64,000 nucleotides of DNA. Origin: Citrobacter enshiensis (GTDB taxonomy: Bacteria > Pseudomonadota > Gammaproteobacteria > Enterobacterales > Enterobacteriaceae). Under the pieces are notes generated by a model. The model saw only the letters and a program-made list of their open reading frames with translations. It was not told the origin of the DNA and ran no database searches. Made by a program: the position numbers and the translations under genes. This document shows positions 9,035-22,130 of the stretch, in pieces; within the stretch, counting starts at the first letter, position 1, and each line of letters starts with the position of its first letter. The stretch covers positions 2,790,001 to 2,854,000 of the forward strand of contig NZ_CP119862.1 of NCBI RefSeq assembly GCF_029338175.1, given 5' to 3'.

Positions 9035-10750
9035 ATGATAACCCCAGCTATTCGCCAACCAGGCGTATTGTCTTTCATGATTAAACTGGCTCTGACCGGG
9101 ACGTTTCTGACCCTCGCCTCGATGTCTGTACACGCACAAGAACAGAACGACAGTCTGCCGCAACCCCCGGATATTCTGCTGGGACCGCTATTCAATGATG
9201 TGCAGACCGCCAAACTGTTCCCCGACCAGAAGACGTTTGCCGACGCCGTTCCCAACAGCGATCCCCTGACGATCCTTGCCGATTATCGAATGCAAAAAAG
9301 TCAGTCTGGCTTCGATCTACGCCATTTTGTCGACGTGAATTTTACGCTGCCCAAAGAGGGGGAAAAATACGTTCCTCCGGATGGACAATCGCTGCGTGAA
9401 CATATTGACGGGCTGTGGCCAGTGCTAACCCGTTCGACAAAAAGCGCAGGGAAATGGGACTCTTTGCTGCCGCTGCCTGAGCCTTATGTCGTGCCCGGCG
9501 GACGTTTTCGGGAGATCTATTACTGGGATAGCTATTTCACGATGCTGGGACTGGCTGAAAGCGACCACTGGGATAACGTCGCGAATATGGTCGCCAATTT
9601 CGGCTACGAAATTGACAGTTGGGGCCATATTCCCAACGGCAACCGCAGCTATTATTTAAGCCGTTCACAGCCCCCCTTCTTCGCGTTGATGGTGGAGTTG
9701 CTGGCGCAACATGAGGGCGATGACGCCCTGAAAAAATATCTGCCGCAGTTGCAAAAAGAGTATGCCTGGTGGATGGAGGGGGCAGAATCTCTTCAGCCAG
9801 GGCAACAACATAAGCGGGTGGTCAAACTCGACGACGGCACGGTGTTGAACCGTTACTGGGATGAGCGTGACACGCCGCGTCCGGAATCCTGGGTAGAAGA
9901 TATCGCCACCGCGAAGAGCAATCCGAATCGCCCGGCCACGGAAATTTATCGCGACCTGCGATCGGCGGCCGCCTCCGGTTGGGATTTTAGCTCCCGCTGG
10001 ATGGATGATCCGCAACAACTCAGTACCACCCGAACTACCAGTATCGTCCCTGTCGACCTCAATGCGCTGCTGTATAAAATGGAAAAAATTCTCGCCCGCG
10101 CCAGTAAAGCCGCAGGCGACGATGCCAAAGCCAGCCAGTACGAAACCCTCGCCAGTGCGAGACAAAAAGGGATCGAGGACCATCTGTGGAATGCACAAGA
10201 GGGGTGGTACGCTGACTACGATCTGAAGAGCAAAAAAGTCCGTAATCAACTGACGGCGGCGACGCTGTTCCCGCTGTATGTGAATGCTGCGGCAAACGAT
10301 CGGGCCAGCAAAGTGGCGGCGGCAACCCAGGCGCATTTACTGCAACCAGGCGGCCTTGCCACGACGTCGGTGAAAAGCGGGCAACAGTGGGATGCCCCCA
10401 ATGGCTGGGCGCCGTTACAGTGGGTCGCGACCGAAGGGTTACAAAATTATGGTCAGGATACGGTGGCCATGGATGTCAGCTGGCGTTTTCTGACCAATGT
10501 TCAACACACCTGGGAGCGCGAGAAAAAGCTGGTCGAGAAGTATGATGTTAGCAGCACCGGGACGGGTGGCGGTGGTGGCGAGTATCCGCTGCAGGATGGG
10601 TTTGGCTGGACTAACGGCGTTACTCTGAAAATGCTCGATCTGATTTGCCCCAAAGAAAAACCGTGCGACAACGTACCCACTACGCGCCCCACGCCGACAG
10701 AGACCGCGCAGCCTGCGCCACAAAAGCAGGCGACACCCTCTACCCCGTAA
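9035..10750 (+). CDS. treA: Periplasmic trehalase TreA
   Basis: Glycoside hydrolase family 37 enzyme that splits trehalose to two glucose in the periplasm, allowing its use at high osmolarity. It has 571 residues (E. coli 565). An N-terminal signal peptide of about 34 residues ends in SVHA. Trehalase signatures are visible: [15 protein letters not shown] (about 153-167), [13 protein letters not shown] near 450, and the glycine-rich [17 protein letters not shown] near the C-terminus. The catalytic Asp (SGWDFSSRW) and Glu (GGEYP) are in place. An AAGGAGG ribosome site precedes the ATG. The C-terminal 25 residues are Pro/Thr/Gln-rich and variable. Confidence 0.96.
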   Translation: MITPAIRQPGVLSFMIKLALTGTFLTLASMSVHAQEQNDSLPQPPDILLGPLFNDVQTAKLFPDQKTFADAVPNSDPLTILADYRMQKSQSGFDLRHFVDVNFTLPKEGEKYVPPDGQSLREHIDGLWPVLTRSTKSAGKWDSLLPLPEPYVVPGGRFREIYYWDSYFTMLGLAESDHWDNVANMVANFGYEIDSWGHIPNGNRSYYLSRSQPPFFALMVELLAQHEGDDALKKYLPQLQKEYAWWMEGAESLQPGQQHKRVVKLDDGTVLNRYWDERDTPRPESWVEDIATAKSNPNRPATEIYRDLRSAAASGWDFSSRWMDDPQQLSTTRTTSIVPVDLNALLYKMEKILARASKAAGDDAKASQYETLASARQKGIEDHLWNAQEGWYADYDLKSKKVRNQLTAATLFPLYVNAAANDRASKVAAATQAHLLQPGGLATTSVKSGQQWDAPNGWAPLQWVATEGLQNYGQDTVAMDVSWRFLTNVQHTWEREKKLVEKYDVSSTGTGGGGGEYPLQDGFGWTNGVTLKMLDLICPKEKPCDNVPTTRPTPTETAQPAPQKQATPSTP

Positions 10751-10762
10751 GCAGGATGAAAT

Positions 10763-10790
10763 GACCCGGCAGAGCGCCGGGTCAGCTTTT
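10763..10790. terminator. Terminator between treA and the TonB receptor gene
   Basis: GACCCGGC and GCCGGGTC form an 8-bp GC-rich stem with a 5-base loop, followed by AGCTTTTA on the plus strand. It starts 12 bases after the treA stop and lies at the 3' ends of two convergent genes, so it may serve both. Confidence 0.75.
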
Positions 10791-10791
10791 A

Positions 10792-12897
10792 TCAGAAACT
10801 GTAGCTCGCGCCGACCTGAACCGTGCGGTCGCGACCAATCCAGCAGTTGGTGCTGTCATAACAGCTGAAGGTCTCTTTGTTGGTAATATTCTGCGCGCTG
10901 GCTTTCAACGTGACGCCAGTCAGCGACGGGAGCGCTTCCCCCAGACGATAAGATACGGCCATGTCGTACTGCGTGGTGCCGCCAAGCTTGCCCCCTTTGT
11001 TATCCGGTGAGATCTCCATCGGCCCGGTATAACGCGCTCCGGCGCCCATATTCAGTCCTCGCAGAACCGTCTCATCAAAGGTGTAGTCGCCCCACAGGTT
11101 AAACGCGTTTTCGGGTACCTGCGTCGGGCGCTTACCTTCGTAAGTCTCATCTTCGGTATTGATGGCATGGGTATAGGCGTAGTTGGCGATCAGCGTGATG
11201 TTATCCGCCGGGCGGCTCACGACAGATACCTCTGCCCCTTTCGACTCTATCTCGCCGGTCTGACGGTAATCCCAGGTTGGCGTAGCGGAGAGGACGTTTT
11301 TCTGGCGAATGTTGAACACCGAGGCGGTAAAGGTGGTGGCATATTCTGCCAGCAGGTATTTCACCCCGCCCTCAACCTGCTTGCTGGTGGTCGGCTTCAC
11401 ATCCTTTGCCGTCAATGTACCTTGTGGCGAAATCGGCTTAAAGCCTTCGGAGTAGCTGATGAACGGGGAGATGCCATTTTCGAAGGCGTACAGCGCGCCA
11501 AGACGCTTGGTTACGCGATCCTGCGAGATCCATGTTTTATCGCCGTTTTGCATATCATCCGTGGTGGTGGAACGGTAGTCGTCGTAACGTACGCTCGCCA
11601 GCAGATTCAGCCCGCCAAATTCCACCTGATCCTGCAAATAGTAGCCATTCTGCTGGTAGGAAAGTCGGTTTTTCTGCGCGGTATAAAGCCCGAGTTCATC
11701 GCTGTGAATTTGATGATAGTTCGGATCGCGCATATCGATCCCCGGCGTGTTGCTGGCATAACGATACAAGTAATGGCTGTCGAGTTTTTGGTAGTCAAAA
11801 CCCGCCAGAAAATGATGTTTCCAGTCACCCAGTTCAAGCGTTTTGGTCACCTGGTTGTCGATATTAACGCTCTTCAGATCTTCATCGGTGGTGTACGCAA
11901 AACGATTTAATTCCCACACCGGATTCGTGCCATTCCCGGTTGAGTAGACGCTACGCTGGTGCGTATCGACATCAAAATAGCGGGCTTTCTGCGTAAAACC
12001 CCAGCCATTGTCAAACTGGTGTTCAAAACTGTACCCCAGCATCCATTGCCGCTGTTTGAAACCACTCCACTCATCCCCGGCATAGTCACGGGGATCGGCA
12101 TACCCTGAGCGCAAATAGGCAATGGGCAGCGGGTTGGAAGGCGACAACGACGGCGTATTCTGCGCCAGCGCATCGATGGTCAGGCGCGTTTTATTATCCG
12201 GCTGCCAGGTGACAGAGGGTGCCACCAGATAGTTTTCATAACGCGTGGTGTGCGGCTGATCGTCACCTTCCGTCGCTTTGCCCAGCAGACGGTAGTTCCA
12301 GTCGCTGTCGCTGATTTGCCCGGTCGAATCCAGATAACCTTCTTTCAGATTGCGGGTCCCGGTCGTAAAGCCCATTTCCGTTTTTTGTTCCGCTTGCGGC
12401 TTTTTCCCCTGAATGTTAACCAGCCCGCCAGGCGATCCATTCCCATAAAGCACCGATGCCGGACCTTTCAGGATATCCACGCTTTCAATCATCAGGGGAT
12501 CGATCCGTGCCTTGGTATTGCCAGTCACGTTATAGGGGAGCTGCAGGCCGTTGTAATACTCCTGCTCTACCGTAAAACCACGAATTTTGTATTCGCTCAT
12601 GTACGAGGTACTGCCCCGCACTTCCGTAGATACGCCCGGCGCGTAGCGTAAGATCTCATTCACCGAGTTCGCGTGGCGCTGCTCGATCTCTTTACTGTCG
12701 ATGGTGTTAATGACCTGCGGCGTTTTGCTTTCCGGCACAGCCGACTTGGTGGCGCTGTTGGTCCAGGCGGGCAGCAGACTCTCCTGACCGGCGGCCGTCA
12801 CGACAATGGTTGATTCTTCGGCATAGGACGGGAGTGTCAGTGCCAGGGTGATACATCCAGAGAGCGCGCGCAACGTAAAACAATGGGTGGTTTTCAT
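10792..12897 (-). CDS. TonB-dependent siderophore receptor (FhuA/FoxA-like)
   Basis: Outer-membrane ferric-siderophore receptor of 701 residues. A signal peptide of about 26 residues ends in SYA. A TonB-box-like STIVV follows, then the plug domain (about 50-160, with DILKGPASVLYGNGSPGGLVN). A 22-strand barrel ends in aromatic Phe (VQVGASYSF). The FSCYDSTNCWIGRDRTVQVG ending resembles hydroxamate receptors such as FoxA/FhuA, so a ferrioxamine- or ferrichrome-like ligand is likely but unproven. No siderophore synthesis or ABC transport genes are adjacent, so it probably takes up foreign siderophores through general Fhu transport. It has no counterpart at this site in K-12. A Fur-like box lies upstream. 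Confidence 0.88.
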   Translation of the reverse strand: MKTTHCFTLRALSGCITLALTLPSYAEESTIVVTAAGQESLLPAWTNSATKSAVPESKTPQVINTIDSKEIEQRHANSVNEILRYAPGVSTEVRGSTSYMSEYKIRGFTVEQEYYNGLQLPYNVTGNTKARIDPLMIESVDILKGPASVLYGNGSPGGLVNIQGKKPQAEQKTEMGFTTGTRNLKEGYLDSTGQISDSDWNYRLLGKATEGDDQPHTTRYENYLVAPSVTWQPDNKTRLTIDALAQNTPSLSPSNPLPIAYLRSGYADPRDYAGDEWSGFKQRQWMLGYSFEHQFDNGWGFTQKARYFDVDTHQRSVYSTGNGTNPVWELNRFAYTTDEDLKSVNIDNQVTKTLELGDWKHHFLAGFDYQKLDSHYLYRYASNTPGIDMRDPNYHQIHSDELGLYTAQKNRLSYQQNGYYLQDQVEFGGLNLLASVRYDDYRSTTTDDMQNGDKTWISQDRVTKRLGALYAFENGISPFISYSEGFKPISPQGTLTAKDVKPTTSKQVEGGVKYLLAEYATTFTASVFNIRQKNVLSATPTWDYRQTGEIESKGAEVSVVSRPADNITLIANYAYTHAINTEDETYEGKRPTQVPENAFNLWGDYTFDETVLRGLNMGAGARYTGPMEISPDNKGGKLGGTTQYDMAVSYRLGEALPSLTGVTLKASAQNITNKETFSCYDSTNCWIGRDRTVQVGASYSF

Positions 12898-12925
12898 GGG
12901 TTAATTATTATATGAGAAATGGAAC

Positions 12926-12944
12926 GACAATTATTCGCATTTTC
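12926..12944 (-). promoter_or_regulatory. Candidate Fur box upstream of the TonB receptor
   Basis: On the minus strand the 19 bases read GAAAATGCGAATAATTGTC and agree with the Fur consensus GATAATGATAATCATTATC at 14 of 19 positions. The box lies about 30 bases before the receptor start, as expected for an iron-repressed promoter. Confidence 0.6.
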
Positions 12945-13004
12945 ATTAACAAATCAAGCGATCCCTCCCCCTTTACATTCACGTAGTTACGGAACCTGCG
13001 GAAA

Positions 13005-13030
13005 GAAAAACGGCCCCCGCAGGAGCCGTT
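13005..13030 (-). terminator. Rho-independent terminator of ymgE
   Basis: On the minus strand AACGGC and GCCGTT pair around a GC-rich loop and are followed by TTTTTC, right after the ymgE stop codon at 13034. Confidence 0.75.
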
Positions 13031-13033
13031 CTG

Positions 13034-13288
13034 TTAATTTCGCCGCAGGAGTCGAAAGACGCCCAGCACAAGAATCGCACCAACGACGGCCACCAGGAAA
13101 CTATTCAAATTGAATCCACTGATACTGCCGCCAATGCCAAACATGGTCGCCAACCATCCACCGACAACTGCACCCACGATACCGAGAATGCAGGTCAGGA
13201 AAAAACCTCCACCATCACGGCCCGGCATGATCAGTTTGGCGATAACACCTGCAATCAGACCAAAAACAATCCAGGCAATAATTCCCAT
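13034..13288 (-). CDS. ymgE: GlsB/YeaQ/YmgE family membrane protein YmgE
   Basis: A small inner-membrane protein of 84 residues, almost identical to E. coli YmgE (transglycosylase-associated family, despite having no known glycosylase activity). Three hydrophobic segments are separated by the conserved IMPGRDGGGFF turn and glycine-zipper stretches (GIVGAVVGGWLATMFG). The C-terminus is basic (RLLRRN). An AGAGGG ribosome site precedes the ATG. The family is often induced by stress, but its function is not known. The gene is monocistronic, with its own terminator, and divergent from ycgR. Confidence 0.93.
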   Translation of the reverse strand: MGIIAWIVFGLIAGVIAKLIMPGRDGGGFFLTCILGIVGAVVGGWLATMFGIGGSISGFNLNSFLVAVVGAILVLGVFRLLRRN

Positions 13289-13425
13289 TTTCAGGCCCTC
13301 TTTCCAGTGAACGCATGCGCAAGACGCTCTTGCACTCGCACCCTAAGTATAGGCAAGCCACGATTCTGTGCTTTTGGGGGCCGCCTTAATTCGTTCAGTT
13401 TGAAAAAAAATTTCACCCATTTGTA

Positions 13426-13452
13426 TTAAGTTCTGCCACGAAATGCCGATAA
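13426..13452 (+). promoter_or_regulatory. FliA (sigma-28) promoter of ycgR
   Basis: A -35 TTAAGTTC (6 of 8 to TAAAGTTT), an 11-base spacer and a -10 GCCGATAA that is 8 of 8 to the flagellar class 3 consensus. Transcription would begin near 13459, after the in-frame ATG at 13443. This supports the GTG start at 13491 for ycgR. E. coli ycgR is a known FlhDC/FliA-controlled gene. Confidence 0.88.
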
Positions 13453-13490
13453 TTGACGACAGTCTGTCAGGTATCCAGGAGTCATTAGGC

Positions 13491-14225
13491 GTGAGTCATT
13501 ACCATGAGCAGTTCCTGAAGCAAAATCCATTGGCGGTGTTAGGCGTTCTTCGTGACCTCAATAAAAATCAGGTTCCGTTACGCATTTCCTGGTCGGGAGG
13601 CCAGCTCATCAGCAAAATTCTCTCGGTCAGCCCGGAGAGTCTGGTGATGGATTTCGGCAGTCAGGAGAATGAAAATCTTGCTGTTCAGCGCGCCAGACAG
13701 ATAACCATTACCGCCGAAACGCAGGGTGCGAAAGTCGAATTTACGTTACCGCAGCTGCAGAGCGGCGAATACCAGCAGCTTCCGGCGTTTATGACTGCAC
13801 TACCGCCCACCCTGTGGTTTGTACAACGACGCGAATATTTCCGTATCTGCGCCCCGCTGCATCCTCCCTACGTCTGCTCGGCAAAAATGCCGGACAACAG
13901 CACGCTGCGTTTTCGCTTATTCGACCTCTCTCTCGGCGGAATGGGCGCGTTGCTGGAAGGCGCCAAACCCGAAGGGTTGAAGGAGGGAATGCGGTTTTCT
14001 CAGATTGAACTCAACATGGGCGAATGGGGAATTTTCCATTTTGACGCGCAGCTCATCTCGATTAGCGAGCGTAAAGTGATCGACGGGAAAAATGAAACGA
14101 TCACCACTCCCCGCCTGAGTCTGCGTTTTCTTAACGTCAGCCCGGCGGTGGAGCGGCAATTACAGCGGATTATCTTTTCGCTGGAGCGCGAAGCGCGGGA
14201 AAAAGCGAATAAGGTGCGCGAGTAA
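13491..14225 (+). CDS. ycgR: Cyclic-di-GMP flagellar brake YcgR
   Basis: PilZ protein that binds cyclic di-GMP and slows and biases the flagellar motor. From the GTG at 13491 it has 244 residues, the same as E. coli, starting (M)SHYHEQFLKQNPLAVL. An N-terminal YcgR domain (about 1-108) is followed by a PilZ domain with the RxxxR-type motif QRREYFRI near 115-122 and DLSLGGMG near 150. The upstream ATG at 13443 is rejected because it lies across the -10 region of the FliA promoter. CAGGAG is found 9 bases before the GTG. The gene stands alone and converges on emtA. Confidence 0.95.
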   Translation: MSHYHEQFLKQNPLAVLGVLRDLNKNQVPLRISWSGGQLISKILSVSPESLVMDFGSQENENLAVQRARQITITAETQGAKVEFTLPQLQSGEYQQLPAFMTALPPTLWFVQRREYFRICAPLHPPYVCSAKMPDNSTLRFRLFDLSLGGMGALLEGAKPEGLKEGMRFSQIELNMGEWGIFHFDAQLISISERKVIDGKNETITTPRLSLRFLNVSPAVERQLQRIIFSLEREAREKANKVRE

Positions 14226-14237
14226 CATCAACCCCGG

Positions 14238-14987
<750 letters not shown>

Positions 14988-15009
14988 CTATTGTCAGCAA
15001 GGAATTGCC

Positions 15010-15924
15010 ATGTCTTTGTTTCATTTAATTGCTCCATCGGGCTACTGCATCAACCAACAAGCTGCATTACGCGGGCTTACGCGCCTTAGGGAAACGGGGC
15101 ATCAGGTGAATAACGCTTCTGTCATCCATCGCCGTGAACAGCGCTTTGCCGGAACGGAAGCAGAACGCCTGGCCGACGTGAATTCCCTCGCCAGCCTGAC
15201 CACTGCCGATACCATTGTGATGCCGGTGCGTGGCGGTTACGGCGCCAGCCGTTTGCTGGAGAACATTGACTGGCAGGCCCTGACGGCCCGACAACAGCAC
15301 AATCCGTTACTGATCTGCGGACACAGCGACTTTACCGCCATTCAGTCCGGTTTACTCGCCCACGGCAACGTCATCACCTTTAGCGGCCCAATGCTGGCGG
15401 CTAACTTTGGCGCTGAAGAAATGAATGCCTTCACGGAATACCATTTCTGGCTCGCGCTACGCAACGCGCAATATACCGTGGAGTGGCAAGGTCAGGGGCC
15501 AGCCTGTCAGACCGAAGGGACACTGTGGGGCGGCAATCTGGCGATGCTGATTTCGCTCATCGGCACACCGTGGATGCCAAAAATTGAAAACGGCATACTG
15601 GTGCTGGAAGACATTAATGAGCATCCTTTCCGCGTTGAGCGTATGCTGTTGCAACTGTTTGATGCCGGTATTTTAAACCGGCAAAACGCGATTGTGCTGG
15701 GCAGCTTTAGCGGCAGTACGCCAAACGAGTATGATGCGGGTTACGACCTCGACGCGGTATACACCTTTTTGCGCTCACGTCTGTCTGTGCCGCTGATTAC
15801 TGGCCTGGATTTTGGTCATGAGCAACGCACTGTGACCCTGCCATTAGGCGCACACGCGGTGCTGAAAAATGCGAAAGATGCCACCCAACTCACGATATCG
15901 GGTCATCCCGTACTCAAATCGTAA
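15010..15924 (+). CDS. ldcA: Muramoyltetrapeptide (L,D-) carboxypeptidase LdcA
   Basis: Cytoplasmic serine peptidase of family S66 that removes the terminal D-Ala from recycled murein tetrapeptides. It has 304 residues, identical in length to E. coli LdcA. The nucleophile Ser106 is in ICGHSDFTA, after the MPVRGGYGASRLL segment. The Glu of the triad is in the central region and the His is near residue 270 (LDFGHEQR). The start at 15010 has AAGGAA before it. Loss of the E. coli enzyme causes lysis in stationary phase. It is divergent from emtA. Confidence 0.95.
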   Translation: MSLFHLIAPSGYCINQQAALRGLTRLRETGHQVNNASVIHRREQRFAGTEAERLADVNSLASLTTADTIVMPVRGGYGASRLLENIDWQALTARQQHNPLLICGHSDFTAIQSGLLAHGNVITFSGPMLAANFGAEEMNAFTEYHFWLALRNAQYTVEWQGQGPACQTEGTLWGGNLAMLISLIGTPWMPKIENGILVLEDINEHPFRVERMLLQLFDAGILNRQNAIVLGSFSGSTPNEYDAGYDLDAVYTFLRSRLSVPLITGLDFGHEQRTVTLPLGAHAVLKNAKDATQLTISGHPVLKS

Positions 15925-16025
15925 AAAAACCGGTCCGAAAGCGCAGAGTCTGACCCGTCAGGCGTTCAGTAAAACGCTGTTTCTGTCGTTTTTGTGTTAG
16001 GGTTTATTATTAAGAAACAGCGTAA

Positions 16026-17777
<1,752 letters not shown>

Positions 17778-17787
17778 CGACGCAACA

Positions 17788-17817
17788 TGCCGGATAAGCC
17801 TGGGGCGTTATCCGGCA
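17788..17817. repeat. REP element between cvrA and dadX
   Basis: TGCCGGATAA and TTATCCGGCA form a perfect 10-bp inverted repeat around CCTGGGGCG-type loop bases, the classic REP/PU pattern. It lies between two convergent genes, where such elements protect mRNA 3' ends or terminate transcription. Confidence 0.8.
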
Positions 17818-17827
17818 GAACATTAAG

Positions 17828-18898
17828 TTACACTGTCACTACTGGCACGCGTAACGCTAACGCGCACATAAGCTCATAGCCCACCGTGCCTGCTGCAGAG
17901 GCGACATCGTCAATTTTCACCTCTTTGCCCCACAGCTCCACCGGCGTGCCAATCCCCGCCTGTGGACACGGCGTCAGATCCACCGCCAGCATATCCATTG
18001 ATACCGTCCCCACCGTTCCGGTGCGTACACCGTCGACAAGGACGGGGGTTCCGCTCGGCGCATGGCGCGGATAGCCGTCCGCATAACCGGCCGCGACAAT
18101 GCCAATGCGTTGTTCGCCACGGGCGGTATAGCGCCCGCCGTACCCCACCCGGTCGCCCGCTTTCAGGGTCTGCACGCCAATGATTTCGCTGCGAAGGGTC
18201 ATCACCGGCTTCAGCCCGGTATTGGCGATATCCTGCCACTCTCCTGACGGCGATGCGCCATACAGAATGATACCCGGCCGCACCCAGTCAAAATGAGCCT
18301 CAGGATGCCATAGCGTAGCCGCCGAGTTGGACAACGAGCGACGACACTCCAGTCCTTCCGTAGCCAGAGATACCCGGGCCATGGCTTCACGGATGCCGTC
18401 CGGATGCTCGGCATCCGCAAAGTGCGACATCAGCGTCAGTTCGCCGACATTCGGCAGCGCACGCAGTTGCTGCCAGACGGTTTGCACTCTTTCCGGCAGG
18501 AACCCCAATCGGTTCATGCCGGTATTGACCTTCAGATAGACATCCAGCGGCGCGTTCAGTCGGGCATTCTGTAGCGCTTTCAACTGCCAGTTGCTGTGCA
18601 CGCTGGTCGTCAGACGATATTTGTCGTACAGCGCCAGATCCTCTGCGTGGAAAAAGCCTTCCAGCATCAGAATCGGCCCCTTCCAGCCGCGTTCCCGCAG
18701 GGTGACCGCCTCCTCCAGATTGAGCAGGGCAAAGCCGTCAGTCGCGCCCAGAGCCGACCAGACGCGATCAATGCCATGCCCGTACGCATTGGCCTTTACC
18801 ACCGACCAGATACGGGAGTTCGGTGCTGCCTGGCGCGCAATCCCCAGGTTTTGTTTCATCGCCTGCAGGTCAAGGCTGGCCAGTATAGGACGAGTCAT
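17828..18898 (-). CDS. dadX: Catabolic alanine racemase DadX
   Basis: Fold-III pyridoxal phosphate enzyme that interconverts L- and D-alanine to feed DadA during alanine catabolism. It has 356 residues, as in E. coli. The PLP lysine is Lys35 in VVKANAYGHG; the C-terminal beta domain has the catalytic Tyr in RVGYGGRY. The ATG lies 12 bases after the dadA stop, so dadA-dadX is one operon. It is the catabolic, not the housekeeping (Alr), racemase, judged by context. Confidence 0.95.
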   Translation of the reverse strand: MTRPILASLDLQAMKQNLGIARQAAPNSRIWSVVKANAYGHGIDRVWSALGATDGFALLNLEEAVTLRERGWKGPILMLEGFFHAEDLALYDKYRLTTSVHSNWQLKALQNARLNAPLDVYLKVNTGMNRLGFLPERVQTVWQQLRALPNVGELTLMSHFADAEHPDGIREAMARVSLATEGLECRRSLSNSAATLWHPEAHFDWVRPGIILYGASPSGEWQDIANTGLKPVMTLRSEIIGVQTLKAGDRVGYGGRYTARGEQRIGIVAAGYADGYPRHAPSGTPVLVDGVRTGTVGTVSMDMLAVDLTPCPQAGIGTPVELWGKEVKIDDVASAAGTVGYELMCALALRVPVVTV

Positions 18899-18910
18899 CC
18901 GGATTCCTTA

Positions 18911-20245
<1,335 letters not shown>

Positions 20246-20301
20246 CTAATTACATCTTGATAACTCAGATGAAAATATTATTCAACATATGGCTTTTTTA
20301 T

Positions 20302-20317
20302 GGTGACATACCTCACA
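20302..20317. promoter_or_regulatory. CRP site upstream of dadAX
   Basis: GGTGA-CATACC-TCACA agrees with TGTGA-N6-TCACA at 9 of 10 positions. It lies 93 bases before the dadA start in the 326-base dadA-ycgB intergenic region. E. coli dadAX is controlled by CRP and Lrp. Nothing else that I can name is seen in this gap. Confidence 0.7.
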
Positions 20318-20535
20318 TATGTCTCTTGTGTCAGGCATATTGCTGGTTTGGGATCTCCTGCTGCGCGTCATTTTTATCCAGCATAAAATGCTGAAACACC
20401 TGCCTTATACGGCATCCCGATAACGTGAAATCGCAAAGAAAAATTTTCCCCACCAGCACGCTTTTTAACACGGTGTTCTATGCTTGAGATGAGGTGCTCC
20501 AGACAGAGAGCGCCGCTAACAATGAGGGTGCGCGA

Positions 20536-22068
20536 ATGGCTACGATTGATTCCATGAATAAGGACACCACACGTTTGAGCGATGGACCCGACTGGACGTT
20601 TGATCTGCTGGATATCTATCTGGCGGAAATAGACCGCGTGGCGAAACTCTACAGACTGGACACCTACCCGCACCAAATCGAGGTGATCACCTCCGAACAG
20701 ATGATGGATGCCTACTCCAGCGTCGGCATGCCGATCAACTATCCTCACTGGTCGTTTGGCAAAAAATTTATCGAAACCGAGCGACTGTATAAACATGGCC
20801 AGCAAGGGTTAGCCTATGAAATCGTGATTAACTCTAACCCGTGTATCGCCTATTTAATGGAAGAGAACACTATAACCATGCAGGCGCTGGTGATGGCGCA
20901 CGCCTGCTACGGGCACAACTCGTTCTTCAAAAATAACTACCTGTTCCGCAGTTGGACCGATGCCAGTTCGATTGTTGACTATCTGATTTTCGCGCGGAAA
21001 TACATTACCGAATGCGAAGAGCGCTACGGCGTGGATGAGGTGGAAAAACTGCTCGACTCTTGTCACGCGCTGATGAACTACGGCGTCGACCGTTACAAAC
21101 GACCGCAAAAAATCTCCTTACAGGAAGAGAAAGCCCGGCAGAAGAGCCGCGAAGAGTATCTGCAAAGTCAGGTCAATATGCTGTGGCGCACCCTGCCGAA
21201 ACGCGAAGAAGAGAAAACCATCGCCGAGGCGCGTCGTTATCCGTCCGAGCCACAGGAAAACCTGCTCTACTTTATGGAGAAAAACGCCCCGCTGCTGGAA
21301 CCCTGGCAGCGTGAGATCCTTCGCATCGTGCGTAAGGTGAGCCAGTATTTCTACCCGCAGAAACAGACGCAGGTGATGAACGAAGGCTGGGCGACCTTCT
21401 GGCATTACACCATCCTCAATCATCTGTACGATGAAGGTAAAGTGACCGAACGGTTTATGCTGGAATTTTTGCACAGCCATACCAACGTGGTGTTCCAGCC
21501 GCCGTACAACAGTCCGTGGTATAGCGGGATTAACCCCTATGCGCTCGGCTTTGCCATGTTCCAGGACATCAAACGCATTTGCCAGTCACCCACCGAAGAG
21601 GACAAATACTGGTTCCCGGACATCGCGGGTTCCGACTGGCTGGAAACGCTCCATTTTGCGATGCGCGACTTTAAAGACGAGAGCTTTATCAGTCAGTTCC
21701 TGTCGCCCAAAGTGATGCGTGATTTCCGTTTCTTCACCGTTCTGGATGACGACAGACACAATTATCTGGAGATTTCGGCGATTCACAACGAAGAGGGATA
21801 TCGCGAAATTCGCAACCGTCTCTCATCGCAGTACAACCTGAGCAATCTGGAGCCGAATATTCAGGTCTGGAATGTTGACCTGCGGGGCGATCGTTCTCTG
21901 ACATTGCGCTACATTCCGCACAACCGCGCGCCGCTGGACAAGGGGCGTAAAGAGGTTCTGAAACATGTGCATCGGTTATGGGGATTTGATGTGATGCTGG
22001 AACAGCAAAACGAGGACGGTAGCGTCGAGCTTCTGGAGCGTTGCCCTCCACGCATGAACAGTCTGTAA
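20536..22068 (+). CDS. ycgB: SpoVR family protein YcgB
   Basis: A cytoplasmic protein of 510 residues, almost identical to E. coli YcgB. It belongs to the SpoVR family, named from a Bacillus sporulation protein but widespread in non-sporulating bacteria, often in a trio with YeaG and YeaH. A conserved core HACYGHNSFFKNNYLF (about 115-130) and NEGWATFWHYTILNHLYD (about 285-302) suggest metal or structural His/Glu sites. Function is unknown; relatives are RpoS-dependent. The ATG at 20536 follows GAGGGTG; upstream in-frame codons lack similarity. It is divergent from dadA and ends in a strong terminator. Confidence 0.93.
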   Translation: MATIDSMNKDTTRLSDGPDWTFDLLDIYLAEIDRVAKLYRLDTYPHQIEVITSEQMMDAYSSVGMPINYPHWSFGKKFIETERLYKHGQQGLAYEIVINSNPCIAYLMEENTITMQALVMAHACYGHNSFFKNNYLFRSWTDASSIVDYLIFARKYITECEERYGVDEVEKLLDSCHALMNYGVDRYKRPQKISLQEEKARQKSREEYLQSQVNMLWRTLPKREEEKTIAEARRYPSEPQENLLYFMEKNAPLLEPWQREILRIVRKVSQYFYPQKQTQVMNEGWATFWHYTILNHLYDEGKVTERFMLEFLHSHTNVVFQPPYNSPWYSGINPYALGFAMFQDIKRICQSPTEEDKYWFPDIAGSDWLETLHFAMRDFKDESFISQFLSPKVMRDFRFFTVLDDDRHNYLEISAIHNEEGYREIRNRLSSQYNLSNLEPNIQVWNVDLRGDRSLTLRYIPHNRAPLDKGRKEVLKHVHRLWGFDVMLEQQNEDGSVELLERCPPRMNSL

Positions 22069-22074
22069 AAATAA

Positions 22075-22100
22075 GCCCCTTCAACATGAAGGGGCCTTTT
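22075..22100 (+). terminator. Terminator after ycgB
   Basis: GCCCCTTCA and TGAAGGGGC form a perfect 9-bp stem with a 3-base loop, followed by CTTTTA, 7 bases after the ycgB stop. Confidence 0.88.
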
Positions 22101-22130
22101 ACTCTTTTCGCCGATGGTTCAAAGAGCCGC

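Noticed and set aside
9665-10336. A 223-residue minus-strand frame inside treA
   Set aside because: Shadow of the trehalase gene; the trehalase motifs are clear and uninterrupted on the plus strand.
11167-11910. A 247-residue plus-strand open frame inside the TonB receptor gene
   Set aside because: It is antisense to a full-length receptor with signal peptide and barrel motifs. It has no ribosome site and no recognisable family.
13443-13490. ATG start for ycgR at 13443
   Set aside because: It lies across the -10 element of a consensus FliA promoter and adds 16 residues not found in the family.
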